A program made the translations under genes and the position numbers. Shown here one piece after another: positions 7,087-12,844 of a stretch of DNA of 12,844 bases. The stretch's first letter is position 1. Each line of letters starts with the position of its first letter. The stretch spans positions 1 to 12,844 of the forward strand of contig JACMLK010000182.1 of NCBI GenBank assembly GCA_014379665.1. The letters are read 5' to 3'. A model generated the notes under the pieces. That model was not told the origin of the DNA. It saw only the letters and a program-made list of their open reading frames with translations, and did not search any database. The DNA is from Saprospiraceae bacterium (GTDB taxonomy: Bacteria > Bacteroidota > Bacteroidia > Chitinophagales > Saprospiraceae).

Positions 7087-7138
7087 ATTTCAATCTCCGA
7101 TTGAAATCTATAAGCATTTGCATTCAAAGAATGCAAGT
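7087..7138. terminator. Two tandem hairpins after the M56 gene
   Basis: Hairpin 1 has a perfect 9-bp stem, ATTTCAATC/GATTGAAAT, with loop TCC (7087-7107). Hairpin 2 has a perfect 8-bp stem, TTGCATTC/GAATGCAA, with loop AAA (7118-7136), extended by a wobble pair and one more pair to 7116-7138. They begin 13 bases after the stop codon at 7074. Neither is followed by a T-run on the plus strand, so intrinsic termination is uncertain; they may instead protect the 3' end of the transcript or be part of a repeat element. Confidence 0.45.
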
Positions 7139-7195
7139 CAAAAAAGATCGCAAACCGGTAGATGCACTAAGAAGGCAATGTGTTTCCATTGTGAC

Positions 7196-7225
7196 CCTTT
7201 GTGCCTTTCTGCCTTCGAGGCAATT
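7196..7225. repeat. Period-8 repeat, copy B (CCTTnGTG x3 + GCAATT)
   Basis: CCTTTGTG, CCTTTCTG and CCTTCGAG are followed by GCAATT, the same layout as the copy at 2857-2886 and in the same orientation. It also lies between convergent genes (the M56 gene and the minus-strand gene ending at 7309). Confidence 0.6.
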
Positions 7226-7263
7226 TTGGGGGAAGTTCAGCAAATCTAACAAATCCGCAATCC

Positions 7264-7303
7264 CGCCAACTCGCTAACTCGCCAATTCGCTAAACCCGCC
7301 AAC
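7264..7303. repeat. Period-8 tandem repeat (CGCyAAyT type)
   Basis: Successive octamers CGCCAACT, CGCTAACT, CGCCAATT, CGCTAAAC and then, one base later, CGCCAAC. The array ends just before the stop codon of the minus-strand gene at 7309. It is distinct in sequence from the CCTTnGTG repeat 39 bases upstream but shares its period of eight. Confidence 0.6.
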
Positions 7304-7308
7304 CGCAA

Positions 7309-8061
7309 TCACACCACCCCGATCACTTCCATACAGTTATGATTTGTATTATTGAGAAAGTACATCGAACCGTTTAATTCCTGCCAAAACAGGATCTGCA
7401 ACACAAACACCCCGATGGCATCAGTCAATGAAGGTGCAGATTCAAAGGAAAGGTGTACATCGTGGGCAATATCTTCGATGGGTAAAGTAACAACCTCACT
7501 GAATTCGGTTTTGGTGATATCCTTTCCGAAATCTATTTTTGTCCACGCAGAACGGATTGTTATATGTGTAGCCCCGGGAGCTATTTCCACATCCTTGCCA
7601 GGGTACAGACCCGTGATGTCCAGTTGACCACTGATCACATCTAAGGTATAATTTTTCAGCAATATGTTTTTAAGCGGCGCATTTTCATTAAAATTAAAGC
7701 CTTGAAGTATAGCTTTTCCTTCGGGTGTTTTGATTCCATCAGCAACATGCCGCTGTCCACGAATGCTGTTATGGTCAAGATCTTTGATTTGGGTCATCAA
7801 CTTGGCTACCCGGGATGTTACCTGATAATCGCTTGAAGTCCTGATCATCCCCAATAAAGCATTTCTGAACAGCTTGCCGGCCTGGGTAGCCATCCCGAAT
7901 TCGCTGCTATTCTCACGCGTTCTCTGAAATTCTTTTTCTGTAGCGATCCTTTCTTTTGATGCACCTCCTTTTTTACGGGCTAAATCTTGATTTTTTGATG
8001 TATAAAATGTAATGCCATCGATAGTACCCTTGATTTTGATAATGCCAATTTGTTTTGCCAT
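7309..8061 (-). CDS. Conserved protein of unknown function ('MAKQIGIIKIKGTI' type)
   Basis: A 250-residue protein without signal peptide or clear membrane segment, so probably cytosolic. The N-terminal 70 residues look like a conserved block: 'MAKQIGIIKIKGTIDGITFY', then 'LARKKGG', then 'EFQRTRENSSEFGMATQAGKLFRNAL'. I recall similar N-termini in proteins of unknown function from Bacteroidota, but have no search to support it. The middle (about 75-115) is basic and probably helical. The rest (about 125-250) is beta-rich, with 'LDITGLYPGKDVEIAPGATHITIRSAW'. No catalytic motif stands out. It is convergent with the M56 gene, and its stop lies next to the period-8 arrays. Its upstream region, unusually long and repeat-rich, may hold its control signals. 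No TAnnTTTG box lies immediately upstream. Confidence 0.8.
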   Translation of the reverse strand: MAKQIGIIKIKGTIDGITFYTSKNQDLARKKGGASKERIATEKEFQRTRENSSEFGMATQAGKLFRNALLGMIRTSSDYQVTSRVAKLMTQIKDLDHNSIRGQRHVADGIKTPEGKAILQGFNFNENAPLKNILLKNYTLDVISGQLDITGLYPGKDVEIAPGATHITIRSAWTKIDFGKDITKTEFSEVVTLPIEDIAHDVHLSFESAPSLTDAIGVFVLQILFWQELNGSMYFLNNTNHNCMEVIGVV

Positions 8062-8114
8062 ACCTGTTTAATGATTTTTAGTGATGATAAAAAATAAAAT
8101 AAACTACATTCTAG

Positions 8115-8194
8115 CGTATAACTTAACCTGCTCTTTTATTATTGTATACGAATACTATAAATTACAACTTTATATATTATACGTTATACGAATA
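8115..8194. repeat. TATACG-containing direct and inverted repeats
   Basis: TATACGAATA occurs at 8145-8154 and 8185-8194, exactly 40 bp apart. TTATACG is also tandemly duplicated at 8177-8190. The inverse CGTATAAC (8115-8122) is the reverse complement of GTTATACG (8183-8190). Spacing and position, about 55-130 bases before the start of the minus-strand gene at 8061, would suit regulator binding sites, but that is inference. Confidence 0.45.
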
Positions 8195-8238
8195 TTTCAT
8201 GCAAAGATCATCTATATTTTATCTATTGAAATTGTATA

Positions 8239-8315
8239 GATAAAGCATAGATAAAGCATAGATAAAGTATGGATAAAGTATGGATAAAGTATGGATAAAG
8301 TATGGATGATGTATG
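8239..8315. repeat. 11-bp tandem repeat, seven units
   Basis: Seven contiguous 11-base units: two GATAAAGCATA, four GATAAAGTATG and one diverged GATGATGTATG. The preceding 11 bases (8228-8238) resemble a further degenerate unit. Eleven is not a multiple of three and no long frame crosses the array, so it is non-coding. The near-helical period would place every unit on about the same face of the DNA. Confidence 0.9.
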
Positions 8316-8523
8316 AATCCTTAATTTTTCATACGACAATAACAGCATATTAATCAGATGATCTGTTGACAATCATTTGGAATTATCTAGGGGTAATTTC
8401 ATCTGTAAATTGGTAGCTTTTTTATCAGGTTTCGGATTGGTTCCGGATCTAATAGCTTGACAGCAATTCAACGAACAAACCACTGACATTATAAAACCCT
8501 GAAATGGAATTAATATTTATAAT

Positions 8524-8542
8524 CCCTGGGTGAAACCCGGGG
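8524..8542. repeat. GC-rich hairpin (CCCTGGGT/ACCCGGGG, loop GAA)
   Basis: An 8-bp stem with one G-T wobble closes a 3-base GAA loop. It is strikingly GC-rich for this AT-rich spacer. It resembles the short palindromes of REP-type elements. A related GC-rich inverted repeat lies 70 bases downstream. Confidence 0.5.
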
Positions 8543-8613
8543 ACTGAAATCACCTGACTTGGGCGATCCTTAAGTAACATATGAAAGGATTAAAATTTCT
8601 CACACAACCCCAG

Positions 8614-8629
8614 GGTCCAAAGTTGGGCC
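8614..8629 (-). terminator. Possible sucC terminator or REP-like hairpin
   Basis: On the minus strand GGCCCA and TGGACC form a six-pair stem with one wobble and a 4-base loop. It begins six bases after the sucC stop codon. No strong T-run follows, so it is either a weak terminator or the partner of the hairpin at 8524-8542. Confidence 0.35.
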
Positions 8630-8634
8630 ATTTA

Positions 8635-9837
8635 TTATGCAGAAATCATTTTCTTTACCAGATCAGCAGCTTCCTGAAGTTGAATGGCTGAATGAACTTC
8701 CAACCCACTGTTGTCTATCAGTTTTTTGGCTATATCTGCGTTGGTACCCTGAAGTCTTACTATGATAGGAACTTTGACATTACCAAGATTTTTGTAAGCA
8801 TCTACTATACCCTGTGCCACTCTGTCGCATCTCACAATTCCTCCGAATATATTGATCAGGATAGCTTTTACCTGATCATCTCTCAGTATCAGCCTGAAAG
8901 CCTGCTCTACCCTTGCCGCATCAGCAGTACCTCCCACGTCCAGAAAATTGGCAGGGGAACCGCCGGAAAGTTTGATGATATCCATAGTGGCCATCGCCAA
9001 ACCTGCCCCATTGACCATACATCCCACATTGCCATCCAGGTTGACAAAATTAAGGCCATAACCTCTGGCTTCGACTTCTGTAGGATCTTCTTCGTCAGTA
9101 TCTCTCATGGCTTCAAGGTCCGGATGTCTGAATAATGCGTTATCATCTATGGTAACTTTTGCATCTACTGCTATGATGCGGTCATCAGCTGTTTTCAGAC
9201 ATGGGTTAATCTCAAAAAGTGATGCATCAGAACCGATATACGCTTTGTACAAATTAGTGATAAACTTTAAAAATTCTTTGTAAACGTTTCCACTCATGCC
9301 AAGATTGAAAGCAATGTTTCTTTTTTGAAAATCCCTTAAACCAACATGCGGATCAATGTATTCCTTGTGAACAAGATGTGGTGTTTGTTCAGCAACCTCT
9401 TCAATATTCATCCCTCCTTCAGTGGAGTATATGATCACATTTCTTTTTTTCTCCCTGTCCATCAGAATAGACACGTAGTATTCTTTACAAAGATCAAAAT
9501 CAGTATAACAATCTTCAGCTATCAACACCTTGCGCACCAATTTGCCCGGCCCTTCCATACCTCCCGGAGTCTGAGGGGTCTTGAGCATCATACCAAGGAT
9601 ATTTCCTGCGTATTGTTTCAGGTCATCCATATTCTTTGCCAGCTTCACTCCACCACCTTTGCCTCTGCCACCTGCATGGATCTGGGCTTTCACCACACAG
9701 AAAGTAGTATTTGTTTCTTCTTTTAATTGTTGATATCCTGCAACTGCTTCTTCTACTGTGTGAGCCACTTTGCCTTTTTGAATAGCCACACCATATGAAG
9801 CCAGTAATGTTTTACCCTGATATTCGTGTAAATTCAT
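8635..9837 (-). CDS. sucC: Succinyl-CoA ligase (ADP-forming), beta subunit
   Basis: SucC carries the nucleotide-binding half of succinyl-CoA synthetase, which makes ATP from succinyl-CoA in the TCA cycle as a complex with SucD. The 400 residues are full length. The N-terminus 'MNLHEYQGKTLLASYGV' is canonical. The ATP-grasp domain has Lys50 and the Gly-rich loop 'GGRGKGGG' (56-63). Metal contacts are expected at Asn211 (in 'FEINPC') and Asp225 ('VDAKV'). The C-terminal CoA-ligase domain has 'NIFGGIVRCD' (329-338) and 'LQGTNADIAKKLI'. sucD is not adjacent, so the two subunits are encoded apart or sucD lies outside the window. It is divergent from mdh, another TCA-cycle gene, across 338 bases, and has an excellent promoter. 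Confidence 0.98.
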   Translation of the reverse strand: MNLHEYQGKTLLASYGVAIQKGKVAHTVEEAVAGYQQLKEETNTTFCVVKAQIHAGGRGKGGGVKLAKNMDDLKQYAGNILGMMLKTPQTPGGMEGPGKLVRKVLIAEDCYTDFDLCKEYYVSILMDREKKRNVIIYSTEGGMNIEEVAEQTPHLVHKEYIDPHVGLRDFQKRNIAFNLGMSGNVYKEFLKFITNLYKAYIGSDASLFEINPCLKTADDRIIAVDAKVTIDDNALFRHPDLEAMRDTDEEDPTEVEARGYGLNFVNLDGNVGCMVNGAGLAMATMDIIKLSGGSPANFLDVGGTADAARVEQAFRLILRDDQVKAILINIFGGIVRCDRVAQGIVDAYKNLGNVKVPIIVRLQGTNADIAKKLIDNSGLEVHSAIQLQEAADLVKKMISA

Positions 9838-9856
9838 GCTTATTTATCATTTTCGG

Positions 9857-9887
9857 CAAAATTAAGCCTAATATGATTAAATGCAAA
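9857..9887 (-). promoter_or_regulatory. sucC promoter
   Basis: On the minus strand, TTTG (9887 to 9884), a 19-base spacer, then TAATTTTG (9864 to 9857) match the Bacteroidota TTTG-N19-TAnnTTTG consensus at every defined base. Transcription would start near 9850, leaving a leader of about 12-16 bases. Confidence 0.75.
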
Positions 9888-10065
9888 TTATAGTACTATT
9901 AAATTGAACTTTGTCATGGTCATCAGGAGATTAACAGGATCACACCAAAAAACATAATGTCAACAAAATTCGTTTAAAAGTTTTCAAAATTGATATTGAA
10001 GCGGTTAAAGGTGTTCTTTCTCAGTCTGTGATTAGTTATAAATTTCCATTAAATAGTCACAGGAA

Positions 10066-10097
10066 TTTATTATTCAACAATACATTCCTTAACTTTG
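10066..10097 (+). promoter_or_regulatory. Candidate mdh promoter
   Basis: TAACTTTG (10090-10097) matches TAnnTTTG exactly. TTTA (10066-10069), one base from TTTG, lies 20 bases upstream. The predicted start near 10102 gives a leader of about 70 bases. Confidence 0.5.
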
Positions 10098-10175
10098 CCC
10101 TCGTGAAATTCTATTGAAGAAATTTAAAAATCCATATAATTACCATTTAATCATCAAAAATAAAATTATAAAATA

Positions 10176-11102
10176 ATGAGTAAAGTTACCGTAATAGGCG
10201 CGGGAAATGTTGGAGCAACAGTAGCAAATGTTTTGGCCCATAAAGATATTGTAAAGGAAATCGTTTTGGTAGATATTGTGGGCGACCTTGCAAGAGGCAA
10301 AGCTCTGGATACATGGCAACAGGCGCCAATTGATAACTACAGTACGTTCCTTACAGGAACGAGCGATTATAAGGATACGGCAAATTCGGATATTGTCGTC
10401 ATTACTGCCGGTATACCTCGTAAACCAGGCATGAGCAGAGATGATTTGATTTCCACCAATGCTAATATTGTGATTTCTGTTGTAAAATCAGTGTTGGAAT
10501 ATTCAAAGAATCCTATCATCATTGTAGTATCAAATCCTCTCGATGTAATGACTTACGCAGCATTTAAAGCTTCAGGATTGGACAGAAGCAGGGTATTTGG
10601 AATGGCGGGTGTTCTTGATACAGCCAGATACAGGGCTTTTCTTGCCTCGGAACTCAAAGTTTCACCAAAAGATATTCAGGCTTTGTTGTTGGGTGGACAT
10701 GGAGACACTATGGTGCCATTGCCACGATATACTACAGTAAGTGGCATTCCGGTGACCGAATTAATAGAACCTGATGTTCTGAATGCCATTGTAGACCGTA
10801 CCAAAAGTGGGGGCGGTGAGCTTGTAAAACTTATGGGAACTTCAGCCTGGTACGCTCCCGGAGCAGCTGCAGCTCAAATGGTAGAGGCCATTGTAAAAGA
10901 TGAAAACAGAATATTCCCGGTTTGTGCGCATCTCAATGGTCAGTACGGCCTGAAAGATATTTTTGTAGGTGTTCCCGTCAAATTGGGTAAAAACGGTATC
11001 GAAAGTATTATCGAACTTAAGTTAAACAATGACGAGAAAGCATTATTACAGGAATCCGCCAATGCTGTGAAGGAAGTAATGGACGTGTTTGATAAAATGT
11101 AA
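10176..11102 (+). CDS. mdh: Malate dehydrogenase (LDH-like)
   Basis: Cytosolic NAD-dependent enzyme that interconverts malate and oxaloacetate in the TCA cycle. The 308 residues follow the lactate/malate dehydrogenase fold. The dinucleotide loop is GAGNVG (8-13), and Asp33 ends the second strand, indicating NAD rather than NADP. The substrate loop is 'GIPRKPGMSR' with Arg82 and Arg88; Arg at position 82 is the residue that marks malate rather than lactate specificity. Asp148 and Arg151 precede the catalytic His175 in 'GGHGDTMVP'. Length and motifs fit the LDH-like type 3 malate dehydrogenases. It is divergent from sucC, which suggests shared control of TCA-cycle genes, and a probable terminator follows it. 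The start at 10176 (MSKVTVIGAGNVG) is the only sensible one. Confidence 0.98.
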   Translation: MSKVTVIGAGNVGATVANVLAHKDIVKEIVLVDIVGDLARGKALDTWQQAPIDNYSTFLTGTSDYKDTANSDIVVITAGIPRKPGMSRDDLISTNANIVISVVKSVLEYSKNPIIIVVSNPLDVMTYAAFKASGLDRSRVFGMAGVLDTARYRAFLASELKVSPKDIQALLLGGHGDTMVPLPRYTTVSGIPVTELIEPDVLNAIVDRTKSGGGELVKLMGTSAWYAPGAAAAQMVEAIVKDENRIFPVCAHLNGQYGLKDIFVGVPVKLGKNGIESIIELKLNNDEKALLQESANAVKEVMDVFDKM

Positions 11103-11114
11103 ATAATCTCCTAT

Positions 11115-11151
11115 ACTTCTATTAAAATTATAATGAAGTCTTTATAGAAGT
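11115..11151 (+). terminator. Possible mdh terminator
   Basis: ACTTCTAT (11115-11122) and ATAGAAGT (11144-11151) are exact reverse complements, extended by AAA/TTT across a one-base bulge. Only a weak T-rich tail (TTTGTCATGTTT) follows, so efficiency is uncertain. It starts 13 bases after the mdh stop. Confidence 0.4.
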
Positions 11152-11234
11152 TTGTCATGTTTAAATACTGCTTGTTACAACTGCTGGATTAGATTCTATT
11201 AATGAATAAATGATATCAAATATTTAACATTTTG

Positions 11235-11271
11235 ATAGTAATAGTTTTGAAAACACTGGCGTTATTACTAT
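11235..11271. promoter_or_regulatory. Inverted repeat and -7 box before the gene at 11273
   Basis: ATAGTAATA (11235-11243) and TATTACTAT (11263-11271) are perfect 9-bp inverted repeats with a 19-base spacer. The right arm ends one base before the ATG. A -7-like box, TAGTTTTG (11242-11249), overlaps the left arm, but no good -33 is seen. The repeat could be an operator or an RNA hairpin that sequesters the start codon. Confidence 0.4.
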
Positions 11272-11272
11272 A

Positions 11273-12169
11273 ATGAAACATAACCTTTTAATCCTATTAT
11301 TTCTTCCCACCCTATTTATAAGTTCGTATATAAAAGGACAGTCAGATTTTATTGCTGCCGAAATAGAATTAGCCTATCATTGTGATGTGATGACCAATGC
11401 CTCTGAAAGCAGACATCGGGTGATGGCTCATGAGAAATTTATAGAAGGTTTTGGCAAATTACTTCAAAAAGAAGGTTCATATAATTATCCTTTTGATTCT
11501 TTAAAATGGATATCCAAAAAGATGCCTGAAAATAAATCTTTCAGAATCATCACCTGGGAAGTAAAAAGTAAGGTTGACGAATATAAATATTACGGATTTA
11601 TACAGTGGTCCGATGGAAAACTTTTACCATTATCAGATCACTTTAAAGAAGCAGAAGATGTCATTGACGAAGAGTTTAAGGCAGACAACTGGCTTGGGGC
11701 AGTGTATTATCATCTTATGGAAGTAAAAGCAACCAATGGTTCTGTCTATTATCTTTTATTTGGAGTGAACCGATGGAGCAAATTTGAAAATATTAAATTG
11801 GTTGATGTATTGTTCTTTACCAAAGATAACGAACCGGTATTTGGCAAGCCGGTATTCAGAAAATCCGAGAAAGATGAACAGGATGTTTTCTACAATCGAT
11901 TGGTTTTTAAATATGCGTCTGATGCACAAATGACAGTCAATTATAATTCCGGGCTCGAAATGATTGTATTTGACAACCTGATCCCAAAAATGAGTAGAAT
12001 CCCCGGCCAGGGTCAAACTTTAGTCCCTGACGGTAGTTATGTTGGGTTTTCTTTGGACAAAAATTATTGGAATAGAGTAGACAAAATAGCAACTGAAGTT
12101 ATGGAAACAGCTCCCAGACCTAATCCGGTGCTCGATCAGCGTAAAGGAAAAAAGATATTTGGAAACTAG
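11273..12169 (+). CDS. Exported protein of unknown function
   Basis: A 298-residue protein with a classical signal peptide: Met-Lys-His, a hydrophobic core (LLILLFLPTLFISSYI, about residues 5-20) and a probable cleavage near 'KGQSD'. No lipobox cysteine is visible. The mature part has 'GSYNYPFDSLKWISKKMPENKSFRIITWEV', then 'YKYYGFIQWSDGKLLPLSD' and 'VYYLLFGVNRWSKFENIKLVDVLFF', all beta-strand-like with many aromatics. I do not recognise a catalytic motif. It is probably a periplasmic or surface protein of Bacteroidota, function unknown. It stands alone after mdh, with an inverted repeat over its start region, and is followed by a probable terminator and by another exported unknown protein on the same strand. 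Confidence 0.82.
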   Translation: MKHNLLILLFLPTLFISSYIKGQSDFIAAEIELAYHCDVMTNASESRHRVMAHEKFIEGFGKLLQKEGSYNYPFDSLKWISKKMPENKSFRIITWEVKSKVDEYKYYGFIQWSDGKLLPLSDHFKEAEDVIDEEFKADNWLGAVYYHLMEVKATNGSVYYLLFGVNRWSKFENIKLVDVLFFTKDNEPVFGKPVFRKSEKDEQDVFYNRLVFKYASDAQMTVNYNSGLEMIVFDNLIPKMSRIPGQGQTLVPDGSYVGFSLDKNYWNRVDKIATEVMETAPRPNPVLDQRKGKKIFGN

Positions 12170-12224
12170 GGCCAGTAACATCATAATAAAATATAGCTAT
12201 ACCTCCTGGTCACTTTTGTTTTTT
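12170..12224 (+). terminator. Probable terminator after the gene at 11273-12169
   Basis: GGCCAG (12170-12175) pairs with CTGGTC (12206-12211; one wobble). The interior holds the palindrome TATAGCTATA (12192-12201). A T-rich run (TTTTGTTTTTT, 12214-12224) follows. The loop is long (30 bases), which lowers confidence, but the stop codon immediately before and the T-run fit termination. Confidence 0.4.
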
Positions 12225-12328
12225 ACCTTGATTTGACAGAATATTGCCAACAAGCTTACCTAACTTATTTTGCTTACAAAGCAAGAGATTAATTTTTTTA
12301 TATTTATGATAATTTTTCAAAAATTTAA

Positions 12329-12844
12329 ATGAATACCTACATGAATAAACTGATGCTAATTGTCTTATGCTGCATTTTTAACCATCTGGTTTTTGCACAA
12401 AAATCCTTAAAACCAAATCAGTTTGAAGGATATATTATCTCATCTGACAGTGTCAGAAAAGAGGTCATTATCGAAATCGAGAACAATAATTTCCCATGGT
12501 CTTTTCAGGAAAATGTAAAGTTTTTTGATAAGTCATTGCTATCCAATTCCAGAATCAAAAGAGAAGATAAGAAGGTATGTCTACCCGGAGAATACATAGA
12601 ATATGGCTATGCCGGAAAAAAATATGTTTATGTAAATTATTATGTCAAAAGTAAAGAAGAAGATAATATTTTAAAATCTACCTATGGCAAAATCAAAGGT
12701 GATAAAAATACAGACTTTTTTGCCGAAGTCTTTAAAGATGGTAAGCTTTTCCTCATGAAGTTTTATCTACCACCGGTCATCTCTGATGAAGATTATGAAG
12801 ACGATGCAAAGTTGCAGCAATACGTAGACGAGTCCAATACCACT
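12329..12844 (+). CDS. Exported protein of unknown function (3' end outside window)
   Basis: An open frame of 172 codons running off the window edge without a stop. The N-terminus 'MNTYMNKLMLIVLCCIFNHLVFAQKS' is a clear signal peptide with probable cleavage after 'VFA'. ATG 12341 (MNKLMLIV) is an equally plausible start and would give a more typical signal sequence. The mature part begins 'KPNQFEGYIISSDSVRKEVIIEIENN', continues with 'YGYAGKKYVYVNYYVKSKEEDN', and ends in an acidic stretch ('ISDEDYEDDAKLQ'). It is lysine-, tyrosine- and acid-rich and probably beta-rich. No family is recognised. The neighbour upstream is also an exported unknown, but the two share no obvious sequence similarity. 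Confidence 0.75.
   Translation, partial: MNTYMNKLMLIVLCCIFNHLVFAQKSLKPNQFEGYIISSDSVRKEVIIEIENNNFPWSFQENVKFFDKSLLSNSRIKREDKKVCLPGEYIEYGYAGKKYVYVNYYVKSKEEDNILKSTYGKIKGDKNTDFFAEVFKDGKLFLMKFYLPPVISDEDYEDDAKLQQYVDESNTT

Larger units (their letters stand above)
8062..8634. other. Repeat-rich 573-base intergenic region
   Basis: No credible gene on either strand. From left to right it holds an AT-rich part with TATACG-containing repeats (8115-8194), an 11-bp tandem array (8239-8315), a segment of about 200 bases with no recognisable feature (8316-8520), a GC-rich hairpin (8524-8542), an ATCCTT/AAGGAT inverted repeat (8566-8590) and a second GC-rich hairpin (8614-8629) just after the sucC stop. It is the upstream region of the gene at 7309-8061 and the downstream region of sucC. 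Confidence 0.7.
9838..10175. other. Divergent sucC-mdh control region
   Basis: A 338-base AT-rich gap. It contains the sucC promoter near the left end and the candidate mdh promoter near the right. I see no gene, strong hairpin or repeat in the middle (about 9890-10065). Confidence 0.6.

Noticed and set aside
7087..7107. ATTTCAATC/GATTGAAAT looks like the ends of some CRISPR repeats.
   Set aside because: It occurs once, with no regularly spaced copies and no cas genes in the window.
8239..8315. Tandem array considered as a CRISPR or a coding repeat.
   Set aside because: Units are contiguous without spacers, and the 11-base period breaks reading frame.
8692..9135. 147-codon plus-strand frame inside sucC.
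   Set aside because: Antisense shadow of a well-identified gene; its translation shows no recognisable domain.

Overview
The window reads as a stretch of Bacteroidota chromosome, most likely from the Saprospiria/Flavobacteriia side, although the exact class is inference. It is AT-rich with almost no Shine-Dalgarno sequences. Several genes are preceded by the Bacteroidota-type promoter (TTG about 19-20 bp upstream of TAnnTTTG). It also carries a BlaI repressor next to an M56 peptidase fused to a TonB C-terminal domain, a pairing typical of this phylum. No phage, IS transposase, tRNA, rRNA or CRISPR array is visible.

Layout. 34-2823 (+): thymidine kinase (tdk), a secreted DUF3108-type protein, the rRNA dimethylase rsmA and a GatB/YqeY-domain protein; the last two are one nucleotide apart and look co-transcribed. 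2926-4739 (-): epoxyqueuosine reductase (queG) and, upstream of it, a MarC-family membrane protein, separated by a 281-bp spacer with a dense cluster of stem-loops. 5044-7074 (+): blaI and an M56-TonB fusion, with a promoter that overlaps a BlaI-like operator. 7309-8061 (-): a protein of unknown function behind an AT-rich, repeat-filled 573-bp upstream region. 8635-9837 (-) and 10176-11102 (+): divergent TCA-cycle genes sucC and mdh. 11273-12169 (+) and 12329 to the window end (+): two exported proteins of unknown function, the second cut by the window edge.

How the genes fit together. Most are housekeeping: nucleotide salvage, rRNA and tRNA modification, and TCA cycle. sucC and mdh share a divergent 338-bp control region, and sucC has a near-perfect promoter. 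The blaI/M56-TonB pair is the only clear signalling module: a membrane protease probably relieves a repressor that acts on its own promoter.

I found no convincing new multi-gene system. The less ordinary material is mostly non-coding: a stem-loop cluster (3969-4059), tandem hairpins (7087-7138), two copies of a period-8 repeat in convergent gaps (2857-2886 and 7196-7225), an 11-bp tandem array (8239-8315) and a pair of GC-rich hairpins (8524-8542 and 8614-8629).
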